Source of the DNA: Lachnospiraceae bacterium
Lineage (GTDB): Bacteria > Bacillota > Clostridia > Lachnospirales > Lachnospiraceae
Assembly: GCA_910574885.1 (NCBI GenBank)
Contig: CAJTDD010000035.1
Span: 1,008 to 43,248, forward strand
Length of the DNA stretch: 42,241 nucleotides
Direction of reading: 5' to 3'
Shown here: one piece after another, positions 1-7,252 of the stretch
Layout of the letters: each line of letters starts with the position of its first letter
How positions within the stretch are numbered: the first letter of the stretch is position 1
Made by a program: the position numbers and the translations under genes
Notes under the pieces: model-generated
Databases searched by the model: none
The model's input: the letters and a program-made list of their open reading frames with translations, nothing else
What the model was told of the DNA's origin: nothing

Positions 1-1
1 A

Positions 2-121
2 GAGCCGGTCATCAAAGGTTCTGTCTTCTTTCGTTCAAAAAGAGAATATGCTGGAAAAATAAGATTTCGAGGAATTTCGTATCAGCATAGCTGGCCAAAG
101 GTCTGCTTTGTTATTTCTTAA
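2..121 (+). CDS. Possible C-terminal remnant of an unrecognised protein (partial at window edge)
   Basis: An open frame enters from the left edge and runs 39 codons to a TAA at 119-121. Its residues are mixed basic and aromatic and protein-like (it begins EPVIKGSVFFRSK), but I recognise no family. It could be the tail of a gene continuing outside the window or a chance frame. It lies about 80 bases before the repeat array at 200-277, so it may belong to the same insertion-sequence remnant. Confidence 0.25.
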   Translation, partial: EPVIKGSVFFRSKREYAGKIRFRGISYQHSWPKVCFVIS

Positions 122-199
122 TTTTATTCAGGAACATTCCAAAATTACTCTGGACAATCCATGATATTTTCAGTACAACTATATCTTGTATCTTATAGA

Positions 200-277
200 T
201 GGCCCCCAAGCATTAAAATCAGGACGGATTTTGGGTGGCTCTCAAGCTTTAAATTGGTGGCTCCCAAGCATTAGAAT
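200..277 (+). repeat. Three copies of a ~20-bp direct repeat (TGGCTCCCAAGCATTAGAAT type)
   Basis: Copies lie at 200-219, 236-254 and 258-277. They share the core TGGCYCYCAAGCWTTARAAT with few differences and are spaced 36 and 22 bases apart. Multiple short terminal repeats of the TGGCTC..GAAT kind are characteristic of ends of IS21-family elements. I therefore infer a remnant end of such an element, which would also explain why the parM sequence starts abruptly right after the third copy. No istA or istB sequence is visible here. Confidence 0.5.
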
Positions 278-280
278 AAT

Positions 281-402
281 CATACCAGTGTTCCGAAAGC
301 GGTCGGTATTGATATCGGAGGGTTTACGACGGATTATCTTCTGATGCGGAAAGGCAGGCCGGACATGGGCTACTGTGATTCTTTGGAAAAGGGTGTAATC
401 AT
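281..402 (+). pseudogene. ParM-like actin ATPase, internal fragment (5' part of scrambled gene)
   Basis: The frame starting at 281 encodes VGIDIGGFTTDYLL followed by MRKG and CDSLEKGVI. This is the second phosphate-binding motif region of ParM/StbA-type plasmid actin homologues, which polymerise to segregate low-copy plasmids or maintain elements. The N-terminal ~150 residues of a normal ParM are missing, cut off at the repeat array just upstream. Homology stops after GVI at about position 400, and the continuation of the protein lies downstream on the opposite strand (422-762). The gene is therefore dead. Confidence 0.75.
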
Positions 403-421
403 TCTTCTTTGCCATTTCTTA

Positions 422-762
422 TCACTTCCCATTCTCATATGCACGATACAGCAGATCATATCCCCTGGCATTCGCTTTCAAATCCTCAATAAACAGATAT
501 TTCCCCAGCCGGTCTGATTTCTCAAGAAAGTGCTTTAACAGGACAGTGCCTCCTCCGATAAAAACTGTATAGGATGACTTTGTATCTATCCCGCGTTCCC
601 GGATACTGTTCAGCAGATCTGTCACGAAATCCTGCACCATATTTTCTGTCATCCTTACCACACTGTCCTCATAATACCGCTTATTCCCCTCAACGATGCT
701 GTCAATATCCGCATCTTCCAGAAGCATATCATACTCACTGTTGACACTGGAAATGATCTGGT
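422..762 (-). pseudogene. ParM-like actin ATPase, C-terminal part in inverted orientation
   Basis: Read on the minus strand from about 762, the frame gives NNQIISSVNSEYDMLLEDAD and continues through VFIGGGTVLLKHFL (the actin adenosine-binding motif) to ENGK and a TGA at 422-424. This is the rest of the ParM protein whose middle part is on the plus strand at 281-402. Six bases after its stop, still on the minus strand, is ATGGCAAAGAAGAAT (415-401, MAKKN), which looks like the start of parR. The inverted block therefore spans about 401 to 760 and carries both the parM 3' end and the parR start. Confidence 0.75.
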
Positions 763-1118
763 TGTTTACGATTGGATTTGATGAAACAGACCCTTCTCAT
801 GTACGTGCTGCGAAGATCTTAAATGGAACGAAAAAGAAAGCACAACTGATTGCTGCAGCTATTTTAAGCTATGTGGATGGAGTAACTCCAGAGAGAACTG
901 CTGATGTTAGTCTTGAGATGCTGCAGCCTTTTGTGGAACAGCTTGTACAGAAAGAACTGGAAAAAGCAATAAAGGACAGAAGATTTTCTCAAAGTACGGA
1001 AGAAAAAGACGATGAAAAAGTACTGGATCTTTCACCAGAGGAAGACGAACTGCCAATGGATGAAAGCATGACCCAGAATATTATGAATGCAATGGATGTT
1101 TTCCGGAGAACATCATAA
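757..1118 (+). pseudogene. ParR-like centromere-binding protein, start-less
   Basis: From FTIGFDETDPSHVRAAKILN onward this matches the ribbon-helix-helix-type ParR family that couples a centromere to ParM filaments. A short KKKAQLIAAAILSYV helix follows, then an acidic C-terminal tail (residues DEKVLDLSPEEDELPMDE) that probably corresponds to the ParM-contacting tail. The natural N-terminus (MAKKN) is stranded in the inverted block at 401-415. An ATG at 696 would allow translation, but through about 20 unrelated residues encoded by antisense parM. The partition system is therefore very probably non-functional. The stop is TAA at 1116-1118, followed by a terminator. Confidence 0.7.
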
Positions 1119-1143
1119 AGCCTTTAAAAACAAATGATAATGA

Positions 1144-1174
1144 AGCAGTCCCATCATAATAGGGGCTGCTTTTA
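1144..1174 (+). terminator. Rho-independent terminator after parR remnant
   Basis: AGCAGTCCC pairs with GGGGCTGCT around an ATCATAATA loop and is followed by a T-rich run (TTTTAT). It lies 25 bases after the parR stop. Confidence 0.75.
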
Positions 1175-1298
1175 TCATATCCGAAGATTTCAACCTATTC
1201 TGCAGTAACTCACAGATTCACCACAGATTTATCACAGATTCTATTTTTATACTCGGAAGTGATGGTTAAGCCAATGGAGATATGTAAAGAAAGTAAAG

Positions 1299-1631
1299 CT
1301 ATTTATTCTCAGATGCGGCTGCAATAATACCACGCAATGCACCAAGAGCCAGACGCTTTGTTTCGTCCGGGCATTGATTCAGTTCTGCTATGATTTGTTT
1401 CACGGTGGAATCCATAGGTTCTGTTTTGTTAGGAAGCAGTGCATCTAAAGACAGGTTCAAAAAAGATGCCAGTAACAACAGATTATCAAAGCGTGGATTT
1501 CCATTATAGTTCTCAATATCAGAAATAGTACGTAAGGAAACATGCACCATTTCAGCCAAAGCATTCTGGGACAGGTTCCGTCTTAAGCGTTCTTCCTTTA
1601 CTGCATCTCCTAATAATTTCTTAGCCATCAT
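1299..1631 (-). CDS. XRE-family helix-turn-helix transcriptional regulator
   Basis: A 110-residue DNA-binding protein. Residues ~12-65 form a Cro/CI-type HTH (LRRNLSQNALAEMVHVSLRTISDIENYNGNP split over helices 2-4, with the usual SLRTISDIE recognition segment). The C-terminal ~40 residues are helical and may dimerise. I place the start at the ATG at 1631 because AGGTG lies six bases upstream; a GTG nine bases further up overlaps that ribosome binding site. It is transcribed away from the sigma-like module at 2041 and could repress it, as small XRE proteins often do in conjugative elements. That role is inference. No target operator was identified. Confidence 0.8.
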   Translation of the reverse strand: MMAKKLLGDAVKEERLRRNLSQNALAEMVHVSLRTISDIENYNGNPRFDNLLLLASFLNLSLDALLPNKTEPMDSTVKQIIAELNQCPDETKRLALGALRGIIAAASENK

Positions 1632-1640
1632 TTGTATCAC

Positions 1641-1978
1641 CTCACTTAGTTCTTATATTTTACATGAGTTATGCACTATATGAAATGCGTTAAAATGCCT
1701 GTAGATGCGCGATATATTACATGTTTGGTTTTTAGCAGGCAGGGATACAAGGAAATTAATTTTATATATGGCAGGAAGAGAAGGAATGCAGTAAGTAGTT
1801 TGTTAAAAAAACCATAACCGTATGGTGGGGGCATGGGACTTGTGGATATGAAGTATATGAGGTCTTATTATTCCACATAACGCGCAAAGCACAAATAGTT
1901 TTATATGCTGTCAGACTGGCAATATGCTGGTTTGGCGGTATTTTTTATGCAGGGAAAGAACCTGCTGTCAATCGGCAT
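1641..1978. other. Intergenic stretch without a recognisable gene
   Basis: This ~340-base AT-rich gap separates the divergent XRE gene and the sigma-like module. I see short frames only, none with a convincing ribosome binding site. It probably holds the promoters for both directions. The structured leader of the sigma-like gene begins at its right end (1979). Confidence 0.5.
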
Positions 1979-2037
1979 GCCGTTCTCCGCCGCTTCAGAA
2001 TTTCAAAACAGGTTAATTTTGAATATTCTGGAGGAAG
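1979..2037 (+). promoter_or_regulatory. Structured 5' leader: GCCGTTCTCCGCC block plus hairpin ending in the ribosome binding site
   Basis: GCCGTTCTCCGCC (1979-1991) is followed four bases later by CAGAATTTCAAAA (1996-2008), which pairs almost perfectly (one bulge) with TTTTGAATATTCTG (2017-2030). The last G of the stem is the first base of the GGAGG ribosome binding site (2030-2034). The CTCC inside the upstream block is complementary to GGAG of that site, so an alternative fold could sequester it. The same block and layout recur at 38573-38622 before another sigma-like gene. Confidence 0.55.
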
Positions 2038-2040
2038 AAC

Positions 2041-2481
2041 ATGAACGAAAATAATAAATTTACTGGTTCTGAGGTGAAGAACAAATTTACCGCTTACCTT
2101 TTAAGTTCTATTCGCGGAAGAAGGCGTTATCATCTGAAGAAAAAAATTCGGATTGCCAGTATCGAAACATCTGTCGATGAGCCTTTGCAGAATAAAATTG
2201 GGATTCCCTTTGAGGAGTCCATGGAGCAAAGACAGAAAGAAAAATTGTTATTTCAGGAGGCAGAAGGGGTTTACCCGGAATGGAATGAACTGACAGATCA
2301 GAAACTTGTAAGATCCCTACTGAGGCTAAGTGAGGAAGAACGTAAGTTGATTTATCAGCATGTATTCGAAGGCAGGACATTTCCTGAAATGGGACTGATG
2401 AATTGCCTTCCAACTTGCAGGATCAAAGGGATTTACTTCTATGCGATTCGGAGAGTACGTAAAATGATGGAAGGAAGGTAA
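2041..2481 (+). CDS. Sigma-70-like (ECF-type) factor of a conjugative element
   Basis: 146 residues. The C-terminal half (LVRSLLRLSEEERKLIYQHVFEGRTFPEMG, then KGIYFYAIRRVRKMM) resembles sigma region 4 as found in small sigma-like regulators of Tn916/Tn1549-type elements. Helix-turn-helix recognition would fall around residues 100-140. The residues between the two HTH halves (LMNCLPTCRIKG) are less regular than usual and may reflect drift. The ATG at 2041 is preceded by GGAGG with a six-base gap. Two bases separate its stop from the next gene, so the two are probably co-transcribed. Likely role: regulation of transfer or excision genes. Confidence 0.65.
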   Translation: MNENNKFTGSEVKNKFTAYLLSSIRGRRRYHLKKKIRIASIETSVDEPLQNKIGIPFEESMEQRQKEKLLFQEAEGVYPEWNELTDQKLVRSLLRLSEEERKLIYQHVFEGRTFPEMGLMNCLPTCRIKGIYFYAIRRVRKMMEGR

Positions 2482-2483
2482 GA

Positions 2484-2672
2484 ATGGATTTTGAAGAATT
2501 ATTATTTCAGGCTAAAATGGGCGATGAAAAGGCGACAGAGCAAGTGCTGGAGATGTATCAACCATTGTTGGTAAAAAATGCGTTGGTGAATGGTATATTT
2601 GATGAAGAGCTGTATCAGGAATTAATGCTGGAAACGCTAAAATGCATTAGGAATTTTAGAAAACTGAAATAG
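2484..2672 (+). CDS. Small helix-turn-helix domain protein of conjugative elements
   Basis: 62 residues: FEELLFQAKMGDEKATEQVL, then MYQPLLVKNALVNGIFDEELYQEL. This matches the short sigma-region-2-like HTH proteins that usually follow the sigma-like regulator in Tn916-like elements. It starts two bases after the preceding stop, with the ribosome binding site GGAAGG inside the end of that gene. It has no membrane segment. It probably acts with the upstream protein as a split sigma-like pair (inference). The remainder of such an element (excisionase, integrase, relaxase) does not follow; the locus is a truncated remnant. Confidence 0.65.
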   Translation: MDFEELLFQAKMGDEKATEQVLEMYQPLLVKNALVNGIFDEELYQELMLETLKCIRNFRKLK

Positions 2673-2841
2673 ATAAGGAGTGATGGGGGCAGTCCTTATG
2701 GCTGTCCCTAATATATGGAGAGGCATGGATATACTTTTTTACTGGCATTTTTAACGATAACCTGTTGTAAAGATATAAAAATTATGTTGTAATATATCAA
2801 GGCAGTTGCTATTGTATGACAAATCCGGTATTCAATTCTTT

Positions 2842-2884
2842 CTGGTAATCCCTGTAACAAGAGGTTAAGGGGTTTTTTAACCAG
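2842..2884 (+). terminator. Probable nested hairpin terminator
   Basis: CTGGT (2842-2846) pairs with ACCAG (2880-2884), CCCT (2850-2853) with AGGG (2868-2871), and a run of six T follows the inner stem. GGTTAA/TTAACC (2863-2882) is an alternative fold. It would end transcription from the sigma-like module before the LytTR regulator. Confidence 0.4.
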
Positions 2885-2960
2885 TACGATATTTTTTTGT
2901 TGCTGTTGTGAATCAATGTCATTGACTGTGAACAGTAGCTATATTTTTGAGGTGAAGATG

Positions 2961-3671
2961 ATGTATAATATTGCAATTTGTGATGATGAGCAGGATTTTG
3001 TTACAGAGCTGGAAGAAATGATCCAGAAATATGTCGGTGAAACAGGCATAGAAATCCGTACGACAACATTTAAAAATGGTTTGAAATTAATTGAGTGTAA
3101 TAAAATTGAACTTGATTTGATCTTTTTGGATATTCAGATGGATACCATTAATGGCCTGGAAACGGCAAAACGTCTCCGGGAAAAGGATGAGAAGGTCAGT
3201 ATTATTTTTCTGACATCCCTGGCGAAGTACGCTCTGGCAGGATATGAATACCGGGCCTGGAACTATATTATAAAGCCGATTACTTATGTACGTCTGAAGA
3301 ATGAATTGGATAAGTGGCTTAAGAATTATAAGCGGGATGATAAGAAATATATCCTTGTACATAATGGAGATGGACAGCAAAGGGTAGATCTGAATACGCT
3401 GCAATATCTGGAAACTTATAACCGGAATGTGCTGCTGCATACAGATAAAGGCGAGATTATTTCCTATAAAAAAATGAAAGAGCTTGAGGCAGAACTTGAA
3501 GAGGATCATTTTCTACGCTGCCATTCCAGCTATCTGGTGAATCTCTTTTTTGTAAAAAGAGTGGGAAAACTGGAGCTGGAATTAACCAACGGGGAAAGAT
3601 TGCCCATCAGCCAGCCTAAGCGGAAACTTGTGATGGAGAAACTGGCAGATTACTGGGGGGACAGGTTGTAA
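2961..3671 (+). CDS. LytTR-family response regulator (AgrA/VirR type)
   Basis: 236 residues. The receiver domain occupies residues ~1-120, with the acidic pair D8/D9, phosphoacceptor D57 (FLDIQMD), T85/S86 and K105 (NYIIKPI). A LytTR DNA-binding domain occupies ~135-235 (YILVHN, VDLNTLQYLE, FLRCHSSYLVNL, PISQPKR). I choose the ATG at 2961 because GAGGTG (2949-2954) lies six bases before it. The ATG at 2958 is too close to that site. The stop overlaps the kinase start by one base (TAATG), so the two are translationally coupled. The downstream ABC operon carries a 9-12-9 direct repeat that fits the binding pattern of this family. Confidence 0.93.
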   Translation: MYNIAICDDEQDFVTELEEMIQKYVGETGIEIRTTTFKNGLKLIECNKIELDLIFLDIQMDTINGLETAKRLREKDEKVSIIFLTSLAKYALAGYEYRAWNYIIKPITYVRLKNELDKWLKNYKRDDKKYILVHNGDGQQRVDLNTLQYLETYNRNVLLHTDKGEIISYKKMKELEAELEEDHFLRCHSSYLVNLFFVKRVGKLELELTNGERLPISQPKRKLVMEKLADYWGDRL

Positions 3672-4987
3672 TGGGGCTTTATTATATTTTGGACTTGATT
3701 ATAACACTGTCAGAAGTGGCCGGCTTGTATTTAATTTACATACATTTATGCAAAACTCCTCGTTTTTCTTCTGCCTTTTGGAAATTTCTTCCGGTATGTA
3801 CCAATTTTTGTATAGCATGGATGACAACGTGGTTAACATCATTAGGTGCATACAAATTGTTTTTAACAGCTGTGATTTACTTCGTCTGTTTAAAAATAAT
3901 TTACAAGGATTCTATTTCTCAGGGGATTGTGTGTTATGAACTGTTTCTTTTGCTGGTAACACACCTGCCTGAAATAATCAGTATTCCATGTATACAGTGG
4001 TTATATGGGGATGCCGCGCTGGTTGAAGTAGACGAGGTAAATATGCTTCGGTGGGAAACATATGTATTTACTTTGATTATCAGGGCATTTGTATTAATTG
4101 GTATTTATATGCTGGTCAGGGACTGGCAGTATCGGTTCGGAGGGAAAGATACGTTAGTTGTATCGTTAAGTTTTTCTATTGCATTAGCACTTAACCTGTT
4201 ATCTTCTTATGCATATCTGAATTTAGGAATTCTGTCAGATTTGGCTGTGTATATGTTTTCGATATTTCTTACAGTCAGTTTTATTGTCAGTTTCCTGTAT
4301 TCTAAAAATACAATGTATATCCGGGAGCAGGAGTTAAAGAACCGACAGACCATCGAGCGGATGAATCAGCAGTTTTCATATTACCAAGAGAAAGCAGAGG
4401 ATGAGAAGCGTGTGCGGGCTTTGTACCATGATATGAAAAACCATCTGCTCATATTGGAGAGACAGAACAGTGCTGAGACAAAACAGATGGTATCAGATCT
4501 TCGCCGGCAGATTTCATACTATGAGGATTATATCCATACGGGTAATGATTTTTTGGATGTTATTATCCGGGATAAAGTGAAGAGAGCAAAGGAGCAGGGG
4601 ATTGATTTTCTTGCCATGATTCATTTTGGTGTGGGAGATTTTATTGAACCAATGGATATTAGTGCGATCTTTGGCAACGCACTGGATAATGCAATAGAGG
4701 CGAGTGTGAAGCTGCCGCTAGAACAGAGGCTGATCACGGTAAAAGCGGATTGTGTGCGGGAAATGTTGTCTATTGTATTTGAAAATAATTGTCAGCGAGG
4801 GGAGTCCGGATATGAGAATACTACCAAATCAGATTGTTTTTTGCATGGATTTGGAATTCAGAATATGAAGACGGCAGTAGAAAAATACGGCGGTCAATGT
4901 TTGATCCAACAGAAACTTGGACGGTTTACAGTAAAGATTATTTTGCCGTTGCCGGAAGAAAAATGCGCAGTTAAAGTGAAGAATTGA
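3671..4987 (+). CDS. GHKL-type sensor histidine kinase 1 (AgrC-like)
   Basis: 438 residues. The first ~210 form six or so hydrophobic membrane helices, as in AgrC-type peptide sensors. A coiled linker leads to the phosphoacceptor motif YHDMKNHL (H253). The GHKL ATPase follows, with N-box IFGNALDNAIEAS and G-box HGFGIQNM. This is the HPK10-type layout that pairs with LytTR regulators. It starts at the ATG overlapping the regulator's stop. The ligand is unknown. No AgrB/AgrD-like peptide gene is visible in the window, so the signal could be an antimicrobial peptide, as for BceAB systems, or be encoded elsewhere. Confidence 0.92.
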   Translation: MGLYYILDLIITLSEVAGLYLIYIHLCKTPRFSSAFWKFLPVCTNFCIAWMTTWLTSLGAYKLFLTAVIYFVCLKIIYKDSISQGIVCYELFLLLVTHLPEIISIPCIQWLYGDAALVEVDEVNMLRWETYVFTLIIRAFVLIGIYMLVRDWQYRFGGKDTLVVSLSFSIALALNLLSSYAYLNLGILSDLAVYMFSIFLTVSFIVSFLYSKNTMYIREQELKNRQTIERMNQQFSYYQEKAEDEKRVRALYHDMKNHLLILERQNSAETKQMVSDLRRQISYYEDYIHTGNDFLDVIIRDKVKRAKEQGIDFLAMIHFGVGDFIEPMDISAIFGNALDNAIEASVKLPLEQRLITVKADCVREMLSIVFENNCQRGESGYENTTKSDCFLHGFGIQNMKTAVEKYGGQCLIQQKLGRFTVKIILPLPEEKCAVKVKN

Positions 4988-5026
4988 GATGGGGAAATTG
5001 AAGGGGGGCCTGAGGGAGAAAGTGTA

Positions 5027-6292
5027 ATGTGGATTTATCGAGTAATGGATATTCTGGGTACGTTAGGCGATGTGATCGCACTCGGCTTTATTATGACTGG
5101 AATATGCAAAGAAAATAGAAATAAATATGTGAAATATTTGCCTTGTGTATTATTTTTCTGTTTTGTATATATGTGGACATGGGTGATTCGGGATCAGACA
5201 TTTAAAATGCCGGCAATCATTATTGCAGGAACTATTTTTATTAAGTTGTGTTATAGGGATACATGGTTTAACAGTATTATTTGCATGTTTTTGCTCTATA
5301 CGGAGATTATTTTAGGAGAATCCATTGCCGGAGGTATACTTTCTCATTTTTTTGATCCTCTTACTGTGAAAATAGGAAATGAAATATTTATGAGATGGCA
5401 GACATATTTTGGATTTTTTATCGTGATGATCCTGCTGTCTTTTGGAATATCTCGTCTGTTTCGTAATTTCCAATATGATGCAACTCTGAAAGATTTTATA
5501 TTGATATTTGTAAGTTACATTTTTTTAATAATCGTATTTCTAGACGATATAACCATAAAAAGCGGAAACTATAATCTGGAACATCATATTATGAGCAGTG
5601 TCCTGGCAATTATATTCACTGTACAGCTTTTATATATAAAGAATTATACGTTGTTGAAAAAGGTGGAACAGCAAGAACAATTTACTATCAACAGAATGAA
5701 TGAGCAGTTCTGCTATTACAGGGAAAAAGAAGAAGATGAAAAACGTGTGCGTGCGCTGTACCATGATATGAAGAATCATCTGCTCATATTGGAGAAGCAA
5801 AACAGTCAGGAGACAAAACAGATGGTGGCAGAGCTTCGTCGGCAGATTTCAGATTATGAGGACTATGTTCACACTGGAAATGATTTCCTGGATGTTATTA
5901 TCCGGGATAAAGTGAAGAAAGCAAAAGAACAGGGGATTGATTTTCTTGCTGTTATTGATTTTACCTCCGGAGATTTTATTGAGCCGCTGGATATCAGTAC
6001 AATCTTTGGCAATGCACTTGATAATGCGTTAGAGGCAAGTGTGAAATTACCGCCGGAGCAGAGGCTGATTACGGTAAAAGCAGGATGTAATCATGATATG
6101 TTAATGATTGTGTTCGAGAATAATGCGGTAATGGGAAAAATGAAAGGCACATCAAAAGAAGATGAATTTCTGCATGGGTTTGGAATTCCCAATATCCGTA
6201 AGGCAGTAGAGAAGTATAATGGGGAGTGTGTGATTCGTCAGGAGAACGGGAAGTTTGTAATGAAACATATAATACCATTACCGGAAATATAA
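5027..6292 (+). CDS. GHKL-type sensor histidine kinase 2, tandem paralogue
   Basis: 421 residues with the same architecture as its neighbour: multi-helix membrane sensor (~1-205), H-box YHDMKNHL (H246), N-box IFGNALDNALEAS, G-box HGFGIPNI. From the coiled linker onward it is nearly the same as kinase 1 (roughly three quarters identical by eye, with long identical stretches such as TGNDFLDVIIRDKVK). The membrane halves are homologous but much more diverged, with shared pieces such as RWxTY. This points to tandem duplication followed by sensor divergence. The start is ATG 5027, with GAGGGAG upstream. A strong terminator follows, so the signalling genes form one operon separate from the ABC genes. 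Confidence 0.92.
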   Translation: MWIYRVMDILGTLGDVIALGFIMTGICKENRNKYVKYLPCVLFFCFVYMWTWVIRDQTFKMPAIIIAGTIFIKLCYRDTWFNSIICMFLLYTEIILGESIAGGILSHFFDPLTVKIGNEIFMRWQTYFGFFIVMILLSFGISRLFRNFQYDATLKDFILIFVSYIFLIIVFLDDITIKSGNYNLEHHIMSSVLAIIFTVQLLYIKNYTLLKKVEQQEQFTINRMNEQFCYYREKEEDEKRVRALYHDMKNHLLILEKQNSQETKQMVAELRRQISDYEDYVHTGNDFLDVIIRDKVKKAKEQGIDFLAVIDFTSGDFIEPLDISTIFGNALDNALEASVKLPPEQRLITVKAGCNHDMLMIVFENNAVMGKMKGTSKEDEFLHGFGIPNIRKAVEKYNGECVIRQENGKFVMKHIIPLPEI

Positions 6293-6301
6293 GAGTTGTG
6301 A

Positions 6302-6336
6302 GAGCCATTAGATTAAGAAAAATCTTGTGGCTTTTT
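6302..6336 (+). terminator. Rho-independent terminator after kinase 2
   Basis: AGCCA/TGGCT with an inner AGATT/AATCT stem, followed by TTTTT. It begins ten bases after the kinase stop. Confidence 0.8.
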
Positions 6337-6395
6337 GCGTTGGCGTTAAATTTGGTGAATATCCGATACAGAACAACTTACCGTATAGTTTTGGA

Positions 6396-6425
6396 TTAGT
6401 TTAGGCAATGGTTATATTAGTTTAG
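6396..6425 (+). promoter_or_regulatory. LytTR-type operator: TTAGTTTAG direct repeat, 12-bp gap
   Basis: TTAGTTTAG occurs at 6396-6404 and again at 6417-6425, within a 14-base identical unit ATTAGTTTAGGCAA. The start-to-start distance is 21 bases, two helical turns. It fits the AgrA/PlnC-type consensus (three bases, GTT, N, R, K) at eight of nine positions in each half. The second half ends 10 bases before a -35 element, the classical activator position. Confidence 0.7.
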
Positions 6426-6435
6426 GCAACGCATG

Positions 6436-6463
6436 TTGAAAAAATTTTTCATTAAAGTATCCT
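6436..6463 (+). promoter_or_regulatory. Probable promoter of the ABC transporter operon
   Basis: TTGAAA (6436-6441) and TATCCT (6458-6463) are separated by 16 bases, 30 bases before the ABC ATPase start. The -10 is imperfect, as expected for an activator-dependent promoter next to the LytTR direct repeat. Confidence 0.6.
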
Positions 6464-6493
6464 AATCATATCAAGAAACAAGGAGGAGCTTTC

Positions 6494-7252
6494 ATGTTAA
6501 AAGTAGATCATTTATTTAAAAGTTACAAAACAGGCAGGATAACATATGAGGTATTAAAGGATGTCTGTTTTGAGGTAAAAGAAAGGGAATTTGTGGCAGT
6601 TATGGGGGCGTCTGGAAGTGGAAAGACAACTATGCTCAACTGTATTTCCTGTTTCCATCCTTATGATAAGGGTAAGATTACTTTGAATGGCATCCGCCTT
6701 TCCAGGTTAAGTGAAGAGGAAATTGCGAGAGTGAGAAACGAGCAGCTAGGTTTTGTGTTTCAGGATTTTATGCTTCTTGACGGTCTTACGGTGTTTGAAA
6801 ATGTGTGTGTACCGAAGGTTATCCGTGGAGAGGATTATAAGCTTATGGAGGAAAAAGCAGGGAAACTCCTGCGGCTGTTTGGAATTGAACATATAGCGGA
6901 TAAATATCCGGCAGAGATTTCCGGCGGACAGAAACAACGGGTAGCGGTAGCGCGTTCCCTTATGAACGATCCGCTTGCGATCCTTGCCGATGAGCCTACA
7001 GGAAACTTAGACAGTCGAGCCAGCGAAGCGGTCATTCAGGCATTTATTGAGGCGAAGAAAACACTGGGAGCAACTATACTGATGGTAACACACGATACAT
7101 TTTCCGCAAGCTATTGTGATCGGGTGATTATGATGAAAGATGGAAAGGTTCATTCAGAGCTGATGAACAATGGAAACAGGAAAGCATTTTTGGAAGATCT
7201 GCTGAATGTATTAAGAAAATTGAATGGTGGTGAGAACGATGACGCTGCTTAA
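6494..7252 (+). CDS. ABC transporter ATP-binding protein, BceA/MacB type
   Basis: 252 residues with all ABC motifs: Walker A GASGSGKTT (38-46), Q-loop Q90, signature SGGQKQ (143-148), Walker B ILADEP (163-168) and H-loop H200. The sequence type is that of BceA-like exporters, which act with a ten-helix FtsX-like permease to free lipid-II-cycle targets from antimicrobial peptides. AAGGAGGAG lies about eight bases before the ATG. The 3' end overlaps the permease start, which is typical for this pair. Regulation by the LytTR/GHKL system is inferred from the direct repeat upstream. BceAB partners are more often controlled by OmpR-type BceRS, so this combination is unusual. Confidence 0.92.
   Translation: MLKVDHLFKSYKTGRITYEVLKDVCFEVKEREFVAVMGASGSGKTTMLNCISCFHPYDKGKITLNGIRLSRLSEEEIARVRNEQLGFVFQDFMLLDGLTVFENVCVPKVIRGEDYKLMEEKAGKLLRLFGIEHIADKYPAEISGGQKQRVAVARSLMNDPLAILADEPTGNLDSRASEAVIQAFIEAKKTLGATILMVTHDTFSASYCDRVIMMKDGKVHSELMNNGNRKAFLEDLLNVLRKLNGGENDDAA

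Noticed and set aside
401..760. Programmed invertible switch at parM/parR
   Set aside because: Breakpoints share only about four bases and there is no recombinase beside them, so a phase-variable switch is not supported; recorded as a rearrangement.
2673..2957. Search for an AgrD-like signal peptide gene upstream of the LytTR/GHKL operon
   Set aside because: No short frame with a ribosome binding site and a cysteine-containing core was found in this gap, nor in 6293-6493.
3087..3509. Long minus-strand frame opposite the LytTR regulator
   Set aside because: It is the antisense of a clear receiver/LytTR gene, has no ribosome binding site, and its residues are uninformative (Leu/Ile-rich shadow).
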